Below are positions 17,434-24,599 of a stretch of DNA of 64,000 nt, in pieces; the stretch's first letter is position 1, and every line of letters starts with the position of its first letter. Below the pieces are notes generated by a model. The model was not told the origin of the DNA, ran no database searches, and worked only from the letters and a program-made list of their open reading frames with translations. Position numbers and translations under genes: made by a program. This DNA comes from Actinoallomurus oryzae (lineage in GTDB: Bacteria; Actinomycetota; Actinomycetes; Streptosporangiales; Streptosporangiaceae): NCBI RefSeq assembly GCF_039541955.1, contig NZ_BAABHF010000016.1:310001-374000 (forward strand). Reading direction: 5' to 3'.

Positions 17434-18232
17434 TACTGCAACGGCACTCGGGTGGTCTGTAGTGGATCATGGATTGTCGATGTGGTTGCTGAGGAGCTGG
17501 ATCGGGTGCATGCGCGGATCGCGGGCCGGTTCACCCGGTCCGAGCCGCGCCAGCGGGTGCGGGAGTATGTGTCCGGGCTGGTCGCGGGGCTGGAGCGTAA
17601 GAACGGCTGGACGCTTGCCGAGCATGCCGGTGCCCTGTCACCTGATGGGATGCAGCGGTTGTTGCGGCGGGCGGATTGGGACATCGATGGCGTCCGGGAG
17701 GATCTGCGGGACTACGTCATCGAGCATCTGGGCGACCGTGAGGGTGTGCTGATCGTCGATGACACCGGGTTCATCAAGAAGGGCACCCGATCGGCCGGGG
17801 TGCGACGGCAGTATCCAGGGACCGCGGGCCGGACCGAGAACTGTCAGATCGGCACCTTCTTGGCCTATGCCTCAGCGTGTGGGCACGCGCTGATCGATCG
17901 GGAGTTGTACCTGCCCGAGTCCTGGACACGGCCCTCGCGAGTACGACTGGGCGCGTATCCCGATCCGCATCGGCTGGCCGCGCGGGCGAGGACACTGGCT
18001 CCTGGCCCGCCGTTCGATCAGTGACCCCACCGAGATCGCCTACTACATCTGCTACGGCCCCCGCCGCTCCAGCCTGGCCGACCTGGCCTGGATCGCCGGG
18101 GCACGCTGGCGGATCGAAGAATGCCGAACACGTCTGGTACTGGTCGACCTGGCGCCGCGGACGCCAGCATCAAGCCCGTCTCAGCCACTACCCGCGACGC
18201 GGCTACCCACTCACCTAAATGCCGTTGCAGTA
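17434..18232 (+). pseudogene. IS701-family transposase, multiply deleted copy (copy 2)
   Basis: The transposase frame runs from about 17452 through LIVDDTGFIKKGTRSAGV, which contains the first catalytic Asp of the DDE triad, and TAGRTENCQIGTFLAYAS, to ELYLPESW. It then jumps into unrelated sequence and stops at 18024. A later piece in another frame, TEIAYYICYGPRRSSLADLAW, ends in RWRIEE with the third acidic residue, and again breaks off. At least two internal deletions are needed. Both terminal repeats survive, so it could be moved only by a transposase supplied elsewhere. Confidence 0.85.
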
Positions 18233-18236
18233 TTAA
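18233..18236. repeat. Right target-site duplication TTAA, forming the kinase stop codon
   Basis: The duplicated TTAA includes the TAA stop of the minus-strand kinase gene, so the kinase kept its natural end despite the insertion. Confidence 0.7.
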
Positions 18237-19513
18237 GGCGTTGCGGGAGGCTCGGGCAGGGTCAGGCTGATCTGCGCGCCGCCACCGGGTGAGGCGCCCA
18301 GATCGATCGTTCCGCCCGCGGTGTCGGCGGTGCGCCGGGCGATGTCGAGGCCCAGGCCGGTGGAGGCCGCGGTGCTGCGGCCGCGGGCCGGCAGGTCGCC
18401 GGCGGGCAGGCCGGGGCCGTCGTCGCCGACGACGATGCGGGCCCCGCCGGAGACGGCCTCCAGCGTGACGGAGAAGGCGGTGCCCTCAGGGGTGTGGGCG
18501 AAGACGTTCTCCAGCAGGGCGTCGACGGCCGCGGCCAGCTCGTCGCGGCCGGTGGCGACCGGCAGCGGGCCGTCGGGCAGCGTGGTGGTGACGGCACGGT
18601 CCTGCTCGTCGGCCAGGGCGGACCAGAACTCGACACGTTCGGTGAGGACCTGGCGGGCGTCGCAGTGCACACCGGCCCGGTGGTGGGGGTGACGGGTGTC
18701 CTGGATGATCCGGGTGACGGTGCGCTCCAGCGCGTCGACGACGGCGGTGATGCGCTCGGCCTCGGCGGGATCGCGCAGTGTCTCGGTCTCCAGGCGCAGC
18801 GCAGTCAGCGGGGTGCGGAGCCGGTGGGACAGGTCGGCGGCCGCTTCACGTTCGCCGGCGAGCAGATCGGCGATGCGGCCGGCCAGGTGATTGAGGGCGG
18901 CGCCGACGTCGCGGATCTCGCTGGGTCCGCCGGGGTGCACCCGGGCGTCCAGGTCGCCGGCCGACAGCCGATGTGACAGGGCCGCCAGTGCGGTGACGGG
19001 CCCGAGCATGGAGCGGGCGATCCGGTCGGCCACCACCAGGCCGACGGCGAGCAGTCCGGCCCCGAGCAGACCCAGGATCAGCCAGGCGCGCGCCACGCCG
19101 GCGCGGAGCTGGGCGTCGGTGACGAAGGTGCGGACCACGGAGGTTCCGCCCGCGCCACCCTGGACGGCGATCAGGATCTCGCGCCCGCCGGGAGCCTGGA
19201 CGGTGATGCTGCGCCCGCGAGCGGCCAGCTCGACCGCGTGGCTGCGGGTCGCGGGTGTGCCGAGGAGGTGGCCGTCGGGCCAGAACACGGTGACGGGATA
19301 GCGGCTGGTGGACTGGATCTGGGCGAGGGTCAGCCCGACGGTGGCCTTGTCCGCGGCGGCGACCACCGGTGCCAGCGACTGAGCGGCGGTGGTGGCCGCG
19401 GCGGTCGCACGGTCGGCGGCGACGTCGCGGACCAGGAGCGCCAGCGGTACCAGGAACGCGATCAGCACCAGGGAGGCGGTGGCGGCCACGAGCCGGAACA
19501 GGCGGCCTCTCAT
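18233..19513 (-). CDS. Sensor histidine kinase
   Basis: A 426-residue membrane kinase: helix 1 (LVAATASLVLIAFLVPLALL), an extracytoplasmic sensor of about 120 residues, helix 2 (LILGLLGAGLLAVGLVV), HAMP, then the H-box ADLSHRLRTPL. The ATPase domain follows with N-box ALLENVFAHTPEGT, G1 VGDDGPGLP and G2 STGLGLDIARR. It phosphorylates itself on the H-box histidine and passes phosphate to the regulator at 19510, whose gene overlaps its start by 4 bases (ATGA). Its stop codon lies in the target duplication of the adjacent IS element. Linked PepSY and secreted-protein genes suggest envelope stress or metal sensing; that is inference. Confidence 0.95.
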   Translation of the reverse strand: MRGRLFRLVAATASLVLIAFLVPLALLVRDVAADRATAAATTAAQSLAPVVAAADKATVGLTLAQIQSTSRYPVTVFWPDGHLLGTPATRSHAVELAARGRSITVQAPGGREILIAVQGGAGGTSVVRTFVTDAQLRAGVARAWLILGLLGAGLLAVGLVVADRIARSMLGPVTALAALSHRLSAGDLDARVHPGGPSEIRDVGAALNHLAGRIADLLAGEREAAADLSHRLRTPLTALRLETETLRDPAEAERITAVVDALERTVTRIIQDTRHPHHRAGVHCDARQVLTERVEFWSALADEQDRAVTTTLPDGPLPVATGRDELAAAVDALLENVFAHTPEGTAFSVTLEAVSGGARIVVGDDGPGLPAGDLPARGRSTAASTGLGLDIARRTADTAGGTIDLGASPGGGAQISLTLPEPPATP

Positions 19514-20193
19514 GCGCCCGGATCAACGATCTTGACGCCGACACCGCGTACGGAGTGCAGGTAGCGGGGCTGTTTGGCGGTTTCACCGAGCTTTCGGCGC
19601 AGCCACGCCACGTGCACGTCGACGGTCTTGTCGGCCCCGCCGTACGGGGTCTGCCACACCTGCGTGAGCAGTTCCCGTTTGGAGATGACCTGGCCGGCGC
19701 GGGCGGCGAGGTAGTGCAGCAGGTCGAACTCCTTGGGCGCCAGCACCAGCGCCCGCCCGTCCAGGCTCGCCTCGCGGGCGCCGGGGTCGATGCGCAACGC
19801 GCCGACCGTCACCGGCTCCGGACCGGTCTGGTCGTCGGCGCGGCGCAGCACCGCGCGGATCCGCGCGTCCAGCTGGCTCGCGCCGAACGGCTTGACGACG
19901 TAGTCGTCGGCGCCGGCGTCGAGTGCCTCGACGATCTGGCTCTCCTCGTCGCGGGCGGTGGCCACGATGACCGGTACCCGGCTGACGCCGCGGAGCATCC
20001 GTAGCAGCCGGCACCCGTCCAGGTCGGGCAGCCCCAGGTCCAGCACGACCAGGTCGGGCCGGGATTCGACGGCCTGGGCCAGCCCGGCCATCGCGGTGTC
20101 CGCGGTGGCGACCGCGTGACCGCGCTCGGACAGCGCCCGTACCAGCGCGGTCCGCACCTGCGGGTCGTCCTCGATCAGCAGAAGTTGCGGCAC
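19510..20193 (-). CDS. OmpR/PhoB-family response regulator
   Basis: A 227-residue regulator. The receiver domain has LLLIEDDPQVR (acidic pocket), VVLDLGLPDLDG with the phospho-accepting Asp, VIVATARDEE, and VKPFGASQL with the conserved Lys. The C-terminal winged helix includes APKEFDLLHYLAARAG and VDVHVAWLRRKLGE. I use the GTG at 20193, which matches relatives starting directly at PQLLLIEDD, although the purine-rich stretch lies unusually close to it. An ATG at 20235 is the alternative. It is co-transcribed with the kinase and diverges from the secreted-protein gene at 20296; the 102-base gap probably holds its operator. Confidence 0.93.
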   Translation of the reverse strand: MPQLLLIEDDPQVRTALVRALSERGHAVATADTAMAGLAQAVESRPDLVVLDLGLPDLDGCRLLRMLRGVSRVPVIVATARDEESQIVEALDAGADDYVVKPFGASQLDARIRAVLRRADDQTGPEPVTVGALRIDPGAREASLDGRALVLAPKEFDLLHYLAARAGQVISKRELLTQVWQTPYGGADKTVDVHVAWLRRKLGETAKQPRYLHSVRGVGVKIVDPGA

Positions 20194-20295
20194 CTCCCCA
20201 CCGTAGCCAGCGGTTTCAGCGTCCGATACGCCCATAGCGGGGCCTTGTCGGCGTCTTATCCGCCCCTTAGCCGCAGCCGTGCGAGCCTGGACGGC

Positions 20296-20751
20296 ATGAC
20301 GCGAGGCACTCTGATGGGGATCGGCGCCTGGGCCGCCACCGCGGCCGTCGCGACCGGCGTCGGTGTGGCCGCGATCTCCGTACTGGGCGCGGGCATCACC
20401 GACCACGGCGTCCGGCCGCTGACGTCCGCCCAGGTCGAGCGCGCCCTGGCGAGCCCCGCGACCGCGACACCGGTACCGGGCACCGCGGGCAGCACGCCGG
20501 CCGGCGCGATCACCCGTGGGCTGTCGACCCCGGGCGGCAGCGTGCTCGCCCGCTGCGACCCGGCCGGCGACGCGTACCTGGTCTCCTGGACCCCCGCGCA
20601 GGGGTACGCGGCCGATGACGCGCACCGCGGCCCGGCCGCGCGGGCATGGGTGGAGTTCGAGGCCGACCACGACAACAAGGTCACCGTCCAGGTGACCTGC
20701 CGCTCGGGTGTCCCCACGGCGACGACCGTCAACGGCGACGTCGACGACTGA
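20296..20751 (+). CDS. Secreted or membrane-anchored protein divergent from the two-component system
   Basis: A 151-residue protein with an N-terminal hydrophobic helix (MGIGAWAATAAVATGVGVAAI) and an extracytoplasmic remainder. Two cysteines (LARCDPAG and VQVTCRSG) could form a disulfide. SWTPAQGYAADD and RAWVEFEADHDNKVTVQVT give a small beta-rich domain of a type often found beside PepSY/two-component genes in actinobacteria. I do not assign a biochemical function. The position, back to back with the response regulator, suggests it belongs to that regulon. Confidence 0.75.
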   Translation: MTRGTLMGIGAWAATAAVATGVGVAAISVLGAGITDHGVRPLTSAQVERALASPATATPVPGTAGSTPAGAITRGLSTPGGSVLARCDPAGDAYLVSWTPAQGYAADDAHRGPAARAWVEFEADHDNKVTVQVTCRSGVPTATTVNGDVDD

Positions 20752-20900
20752 ACGGCCCGCGCCGATCGGACGGCCCATGGCGCGTTCCCCGGTGACCGCG
20801 CCCGGAGACCGGCATCGGGGCGCCCGCACGCCGCCGGGGCGATAACGTGTCGTGATCATGAAGTTGCGGTGAACACCGCATGAGCATGTGAAGGGCGCAC

Positions 20901-21590
20901 GTGACGGAGCGGATGAAGATTCTTGGTGGGCTGCTACTTCTCGTGCTCATGGCGCTGCTGGGCGTCGCCGCCAAGACACCGGCGCTCACCCGGATCGACA
21001 TCCGGCTGGACGAACATCTCGCGCCGATGCGCGACGCCGTACTCACCCTGGGGGCGAAGGGGGCCACGACCGTCGCCCAGGCGGCGGTGGGCGCGGTCGT
21101 CGCCGTGGTCGTCCCGATCGGCCTGTGGCTGGTGCGCCGGCGCCGGGACGCGTTGATCGCCCTCTGCCTGATGGCGGGGTCGCTGGCGGTCGCCTTCGCC
21201 GCCAAGATCCTGGTGGCCGAGCATCGGCCGCCGGAGCGGCTGTGGGTGATCCCGCCGGACAACAAGGAGAGCTTTCCCAGCGGGCACGCCACCGTGGCGG
21301 CCGCGGTCGCACTGCTGTTGTTCCTCCTCGTACGCGGACGGCTGCGGGTGCTCGTGTCGACTCTCGGGGTGCTGTTCGCGCTCGGGGTGGGTTTCGCCCG
21401 GGTCTACCTGGGGGTGCACTACCCGGTGGACGTCGCCGGCGGATACCTGGTCGCGACCGGAGTGTCGCTCGTGGTGGTCGGCTTCTTCAACGTACCGGCG
21501 ATCCGCCGCGGCCTCGAGGACGTCGGAACGCCCGCGTCCGGACGCCACCACGCGGGACGCGCGTCCGGGACCGTGGTGGAGCGTCGCTGA
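20901..21590 (+). CDS. PAP2-family phosphatase, membrane bound
   Basis: A 229-residue integral membrane phosphatase. The three-part PAP2 signature is present: KILVAEHRP, then FPSGHATVAA, then ARVYLGVHYPVDVAGG. The histidines of the last two motifs carry out phosphoryl transfer. Six hydrophobic segments fit the family. Likely substrates are phosphatidate or undecaprenyl pyrophosphate-type lipids; the sequence does not decide. The GTG at 20901 reads gtgacggagcgg, with aagggcg upstream. A candidate terminator follows. Confidence 0.92.
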   Translation: MTERMKILGGLLLLVLMALLGVAAKTPALTRIDIRLDEHLAPMRDAVLTLGAKGATTVAQAAVGAVVAVVVPIGLWLVRRRRDALIALCLMAGSLAVAFAAKILVAEHRPPERLWVIPPDNKESFPSGHATVAAAVALLLFLLVRGRLRVLVSTLGVLFALGVGFARVYLGVHYPVDVAGGYLVATGVSLVVVGFFNVPAIRRGLEDVGTPASGRHHAGRASGTVVERR

Positions 21591-21621
21591 GCTCTGGCAC
21601 CGGCCGACGGCTCCGGGCGAC

Positions 21622-21649
21622 GGCGGCGTCCAGACCGTCAGACGCCGCC
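21622..21649. terminator. Hairpin between convergent PAP2 and AraC genes
   Basis: ggcggcgtc (21622-21630) pairs with gacgccgcc (21641-21649) over a 10-base loop, 31 bases after the PAP2 stop and 21 bases beyond the AraC stop. It can serve both strands. Confidence 0.55.
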
Positions 21650-21669
21650 CGTCAGGTCACCCTCGGCCG

Positions 21670-22590
21670 TCACGACCGTACGGGGACGCGTGCGGACGGT
21701 CGCAGGCCGATGGCGTTGTGGGTGAAACGCTGCCGGTAGGTGGTGGCCGACAGCCCGTAGTGGGCCTTGAAGCGGCGGGCGAAGTAGTTCTGGTCGGCCC
21801 AGCCGACGGCCTGGCCGATCTGGGTGACGGATTGGTCGGTGTGCAGCAGCAGCGAGGCCGCGGTCTCGACGCGGTGCTGGGCGAGGTAGGCCATCGGCGG
21901 CAGGCCGGTGGTGGTCTTGAAGATCCTCACCAGGTAGCGGGGAGACAGGTGGAGCTCGCCGGCGAGTTCGGTGAGCGTCCACCGGTGCGCCAAGCGTGCC
22001 TCCAGCAGCCGCATCGCCTGCACCACCGCGGGGTGGGCCGGTCCTGAGCCGGAGCCGCGCTGCTCGGCGACCGCCCGGGCGAGGTGGCTCAGGAACAGGG
22101 TGAGACGCCCGATGATGTCGCCGCGGTGGCGGTCGACGCTCTGGCGGCCGAGCCGGTCGAGTGCGTCGAGGTGAACGACAGATGCTTTGAGCGCTTGTGC
22201 GCCGAGCCGGGTGGTGAGCATGCCGCGGCGCTGCATGGAGTTGGGCGCGGTCCACAGCAGGTAGCCCAGCATCGGGTCCTCGCGGGTCCAGGCGAGCTCG
22301 CGGTGGAGGAGCTCGGTGCTGAAGCAGCAGTTGTACAGATCCAGGCTCTGGCAGTCCTCGTAGCCGTGCCAGACCCCGGGCCGCAAGAGGATGACCTCGC
22401 CGAACTCGAGGTTCCTGCGGCCGCCGAGGGACCGGTGCGTCCCCTTGCCGCCGGTGACCACGGCGATCTCCATGAAGCTGTGCGTGTGGACCGGGTGGTG
22501 TCCCTGGTGGACGTAGTGGCCGGCGTACGCCAGCGAGCCGTCGGTGAAGTACAGCAGTCCCTTGGCCGTCCCGACGGGCGGTTCTTCCAT
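21670..22590 (-). CDS. AraC-family regulator of the rhamnoside locus
   Basis: A 306-residue regulator. An N-terminal cupin (GHHPVHTHSFMEIAVVTGGKG) should bind the sugar effector, and PGVWHGYEDCQSLDLYNCCF resembles the RhaR/RhaS sensor half. The C-terminal double HTH has WTLTELAGELHLSPRYLVRIF and QIGQAVGWADQNYFARRF. It diverges from the sugar-transport and rhamnosidase operon, which it most likely activates. The ATG at 22590 begins with MEEPPVG; an in-frame upstream start near 22640 is possible. A repeated heptamer in the shared spacer, 21 bases apart, is a good candidate operator. Confidence 0.88.
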   Translation of the reverse strand: MEEPPVGTAKGLLYFTDGSLAYAGHYVHQGHHPVHTHSFMEIAVVTGGKGTHRSLGGRRNLEFGEVILLRPGVWHGYEDCQSLDLYNCCFSTELLHRELAWTREDPMLGYLLWTAPNSMQRRGMLTTRLGAQALKASVVHLDALDRLGRQSVDRHRGDIIGRLTLFLSHLARAVAEQRGSGSGPAHPAVVQAMRLLEARLAHRWTLTELAGELHLSPRYLVRIFKTTTGLPPMAYLAQHRVETAASLLLHTDQSVTQIGQAVGWADQNYFARRFKAHYGLSATTYRQRFTHNAIGLRPSARVPVRS

Positions 22591-22641
22591 GGCGGGCACT
22601 CTAACCCGTCCACTCCTCAATGGAGGTGAGGTGAACATCGT

Positions 22642-22669
22642 GCTATCGCGGGGCCATTCCGGGCTATCG
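22642..22669. promoter_or_regulatory. Direct repeat gctatcg with 21-base spacing, candidate AraC operator
   Basis: gctatcg occurs at 22642-22648 and 22663-22669, exactly two helical turns apart, in the spacer between the divergent AraC and transporter genes. AraC-type activators typically contact paired direct half-sites on one DNA face. Confidence 0.45.
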
Positions 22670-22782
22670 GCGTCCATGGCCGCGGGCGCACGATCCCTCA
22701 CTGAACGGTGACGTGGTTCACCCGTTCGAAACGAGATCGTCGTTCGCCGCGCGCCGGGAGCGTACGGCGCTGGGAGGTGCTG

Positions 22783-23781
22783 ATGTCCGACCGGGACACC
22801 AAGGAGGTGACGTCGGAGATGGAAGCCGATCCCGGGGCGAGCGCGACCGCCGCGGCCGAGCGTCGCCTCACATCCATCGGATCACGCCCGCGGCGGCCGT
22901 CGCGCCGGAGACGGCGGGCGCGTGCGCCGGGATGGTTCCTGCTTCCCGCCCTCGTTCTCTACGCGTTCGTGGTGCTGGTGCCGAGCGTCAGGGGAGCGGG
23001 ATACGCGTTCACCGACTGGGACGGCCTGAACCCGGTCAAGCACTTCGTGGGGCTCGGCAACTTCCGGCAGATGTGGTCGGATCCGGCGGCGCGCGGCGCG
23101 CTGCGGCAGACGCTGATCATCGCGGTGGCGATCACGGTGGTCCAGAACGCGCTGGGGCTGGCGCTGGCGATGGGCGTGCACAGCCTGATCAAGAGCCGGT
23201 TCGTCCTCCGGGTGCTGCTGTTCGCACCGGCGGTGATGACGCCGGTGGTCACCGCGGCCCTGTGGAAGTACATGCTGGCGCCGGACGGTGCGATCAACGG
23301 CCTGCTGGACGGAGTCGGCCTGGGCTCCTGGCAGCAGAACTGGCTGGGCCGGGGCGATCTGGCCCTGGCCAGCGTGATCGGCGTGATCGTCTGGCAGTTC
23401 GCCGGCTATTCGATGGTCATCTTCCTGGCCGGGCTGCAGGGCATCCCCGCCGAGATCCACGAGGCCGCGGCGGTCGACGGGGCGGGCGCCTGGCAGCGGT
23501 TCCGCCGCATCGTGCTGCCCCTGCTGGCACCCGCGACGACCATCAACCTGATGCTGTCGATCATCGGCGGCCTGAAGCTGTTCGACCAGGTCTGGGTGAT
23601 GACCGCCGGCGGGCCGGGAAACGCTACCGAGACCCTGTCCACGCTCATCTACAAGAACGCCTTCCAGTTCAACGAGTACGGCTACAGCGTCGCGATCGCG
23701 ATCGTGCTCACGATCTTCGTCGCGATCATCTCCAGCGGCCAGTACGGGCTGCTGCGGCGGCAGGAAAGGGCGGCCCGGTGA
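22783..23781 (+). CDS. Sugar ABC transporter permease (first subunit)
   Basis: A 332-residue inner-membrane permease of the carbohydrate uptake family 1 (MalF/UgpA type). After an unusually long, Arg-rich cytoplasmic start it has six hydrophobic segments. The EAA loop that contacts the ATPase reads IHEAAAVDGAGAWQRF, followed by RIVLPLL. GGPGNATETLSTLIY is a family motif. The ATG at 22783 follows gggaggt. It overlaps the next permease by 4 bases. Co-location with a GH78 rhamnosidase predicts uptake of rhamnose or rhamnosyl oligosaccharides. Confidence 0.93.
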   Translation: MSDRDTKEVTSEMEADPGASATAAAERRLTSIGSRPRRPSRRRRRARAPGWFLLPALVLYAFVVLVPSVRGAGYAFTDWDGLNPVKHFVGLGNFRQMWSDPAARGALRQTLIIAVAITVVQNALGLALAMGVHSLIKSRFVLRVLLFAPAVMTPVVTAALWKYMLAPDGAINGLLDGVGLGSWQQNWLGRGDLALASVIGVIVWQFAGYSMVIFLAGLQGIPAEIHEAAAVDGAGAWQRFRRIVLPLLAPATTINLMLSIIGGLKLFDQVWVMTAGGPGNATETLSTLIYKNAFQFNEYGYSVAIAIVLTIFVAIISSGQYGLLRRQERAAR

Positions 23782-24599
23782 ACCGCTACACGGCGCGCAC
23801 CCTCCTGCGCGAGATCCTGATGATCGCGGTCACCGCGGTGATGGCGTTCCCGCTGTACGTACTGGTGAACCTGTCGCTGCGGGACCCGCACGACGGGTCG
23901 TCCGCGGTCGTGCCGACGACGTCCCCGACGCTGCGGAACTACGCCGACGCGTGGCGGGACGCCGGGCTGGCCGGCGCCATCGTCAACAGCGTCGTCGTCA
24001 CCGCGTTGAGCGTGGCGTTGATCGTGGTGCTGTCGGCGATGGCCGCCTACCCGCTGGCCCGGGTGACCGCCCGCTGGTCGCGATGGCTGTTCTGGCTGGT
24101 CATGCTCGGGCTGCTGCTGCCCTTCCAGCTCGCGCTGCTGCCGCTGTACCAGACCATCCGCGATCTCCACCTGCTCGGCACGCTCTGGTCGCTGGTGCTG
24201 TTCTACAGCGGGCTCCAGGTGCCCTTCGCGACCTTCCTGTACGTGGGGTTCCTGCGGGCGATCCCCCGCGACTACGAAGAGGCCGCGCTCATCGACGGCG
24301 CCCGGCCGATCCAGGTCTTCTGGCGCGTGCTGTTCCCCCTGCTCCGTCCCATCACCGGGACGGTCATCATCCTCAACGCCATCTTCATCTGGAATGACTT
24401 CTTGACTCCCTTCCTGTATCTCAGCGGCAGCGACCAGCAGACCATTCCGGTCGCCATCTTCGGTTTCCTCGGCCAGTACGTCTCGCAGTGGAATCTGGTC
24501 TTCGCGGGCCTCGTCCTGGCGATGCTTCCGATCCTGGCCGTCTACTTCGTCATGCAGCGGCACATCATCAAGGGCTTCGCGGGAGGGCTGAAGGGATGA
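23778..24599 (+). CDS. Sugar ABC transporter permease (second subunit)
   Basis: A 273-residue MalG/UgpE-type permease with six hydrophobic segments and the EAA loop DYEEAALIDGARPIQVF followed by RVLFPLL. It ends with the usual HIIKGFAGGLKG. The GTG start overlaps the upstream stop, and its own stop overlaps the rhamnosidase ATG. It forms the translocation pore with the first permease. No ATPase gene is present here; a shared MsiK-type ATPase elsewhere is the usual solution in actinobacteria, which I infer. Confidence 0.94.
   Translation: MNRYTARTLLREILMIAVTAVMAFPLYVLVNLSLRDPHDGSSAVVPTTSPTLRNYADAWRDAGLAGAIVNSVVVTALSVALIVVLSAMAAYPLARVTARWSRWLFWLVMLGLLLPFQLALLPLYQTIRDLHLLGTLWSLVLFYSGLQVPFATFLYVGFLRAIPRDYEEAALIDGARPIQVFWRVLFPLLRPITGTVIILNAIFIWNDFLTPFLYLSGSDQQTIPVAIFGFLGQYVSQWNLVFAGLVLAMLPILAVYFVMQRHIIKGFAGGLKG

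Larger units (their letters stand above)
15827..18232 (+). mobile_element. IS701-like composite element carrying a lipoprotein hydrolase gene
   Basis: The 2,406-bp unit starts with tactgcaacggca and ends with its inverted complement tgccgttgcagta, and TTAA flanks both ends. Inside are a 5' IS fragment (15827-16145), a hydrolase gene, and a second IS copy in the same direction (17434-18232). The second copy starts with the same terminal sequence preceded by CTAG, another YTAR-type site. The intact outer ends and matching target duplication suggest that the whole unit moved as one. It landed between a PepSY gene and the kinase gene of the same operon. Confidence 0.75.

Noticed and set aside
15827..18232. 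Composite unit considered as a prophage or integron cassette
   Set aside because: There is no integrase or attachment site; the IS701-like ends, YTAR target sites and transposase fragments explain it.
24488..24595. Upstream extension of the rhamnosidase into the permease gene
   Set aside because: The ATG at 24596 with SD aaggg overlapping the permease stop fits the operon; the extension is a shadow.
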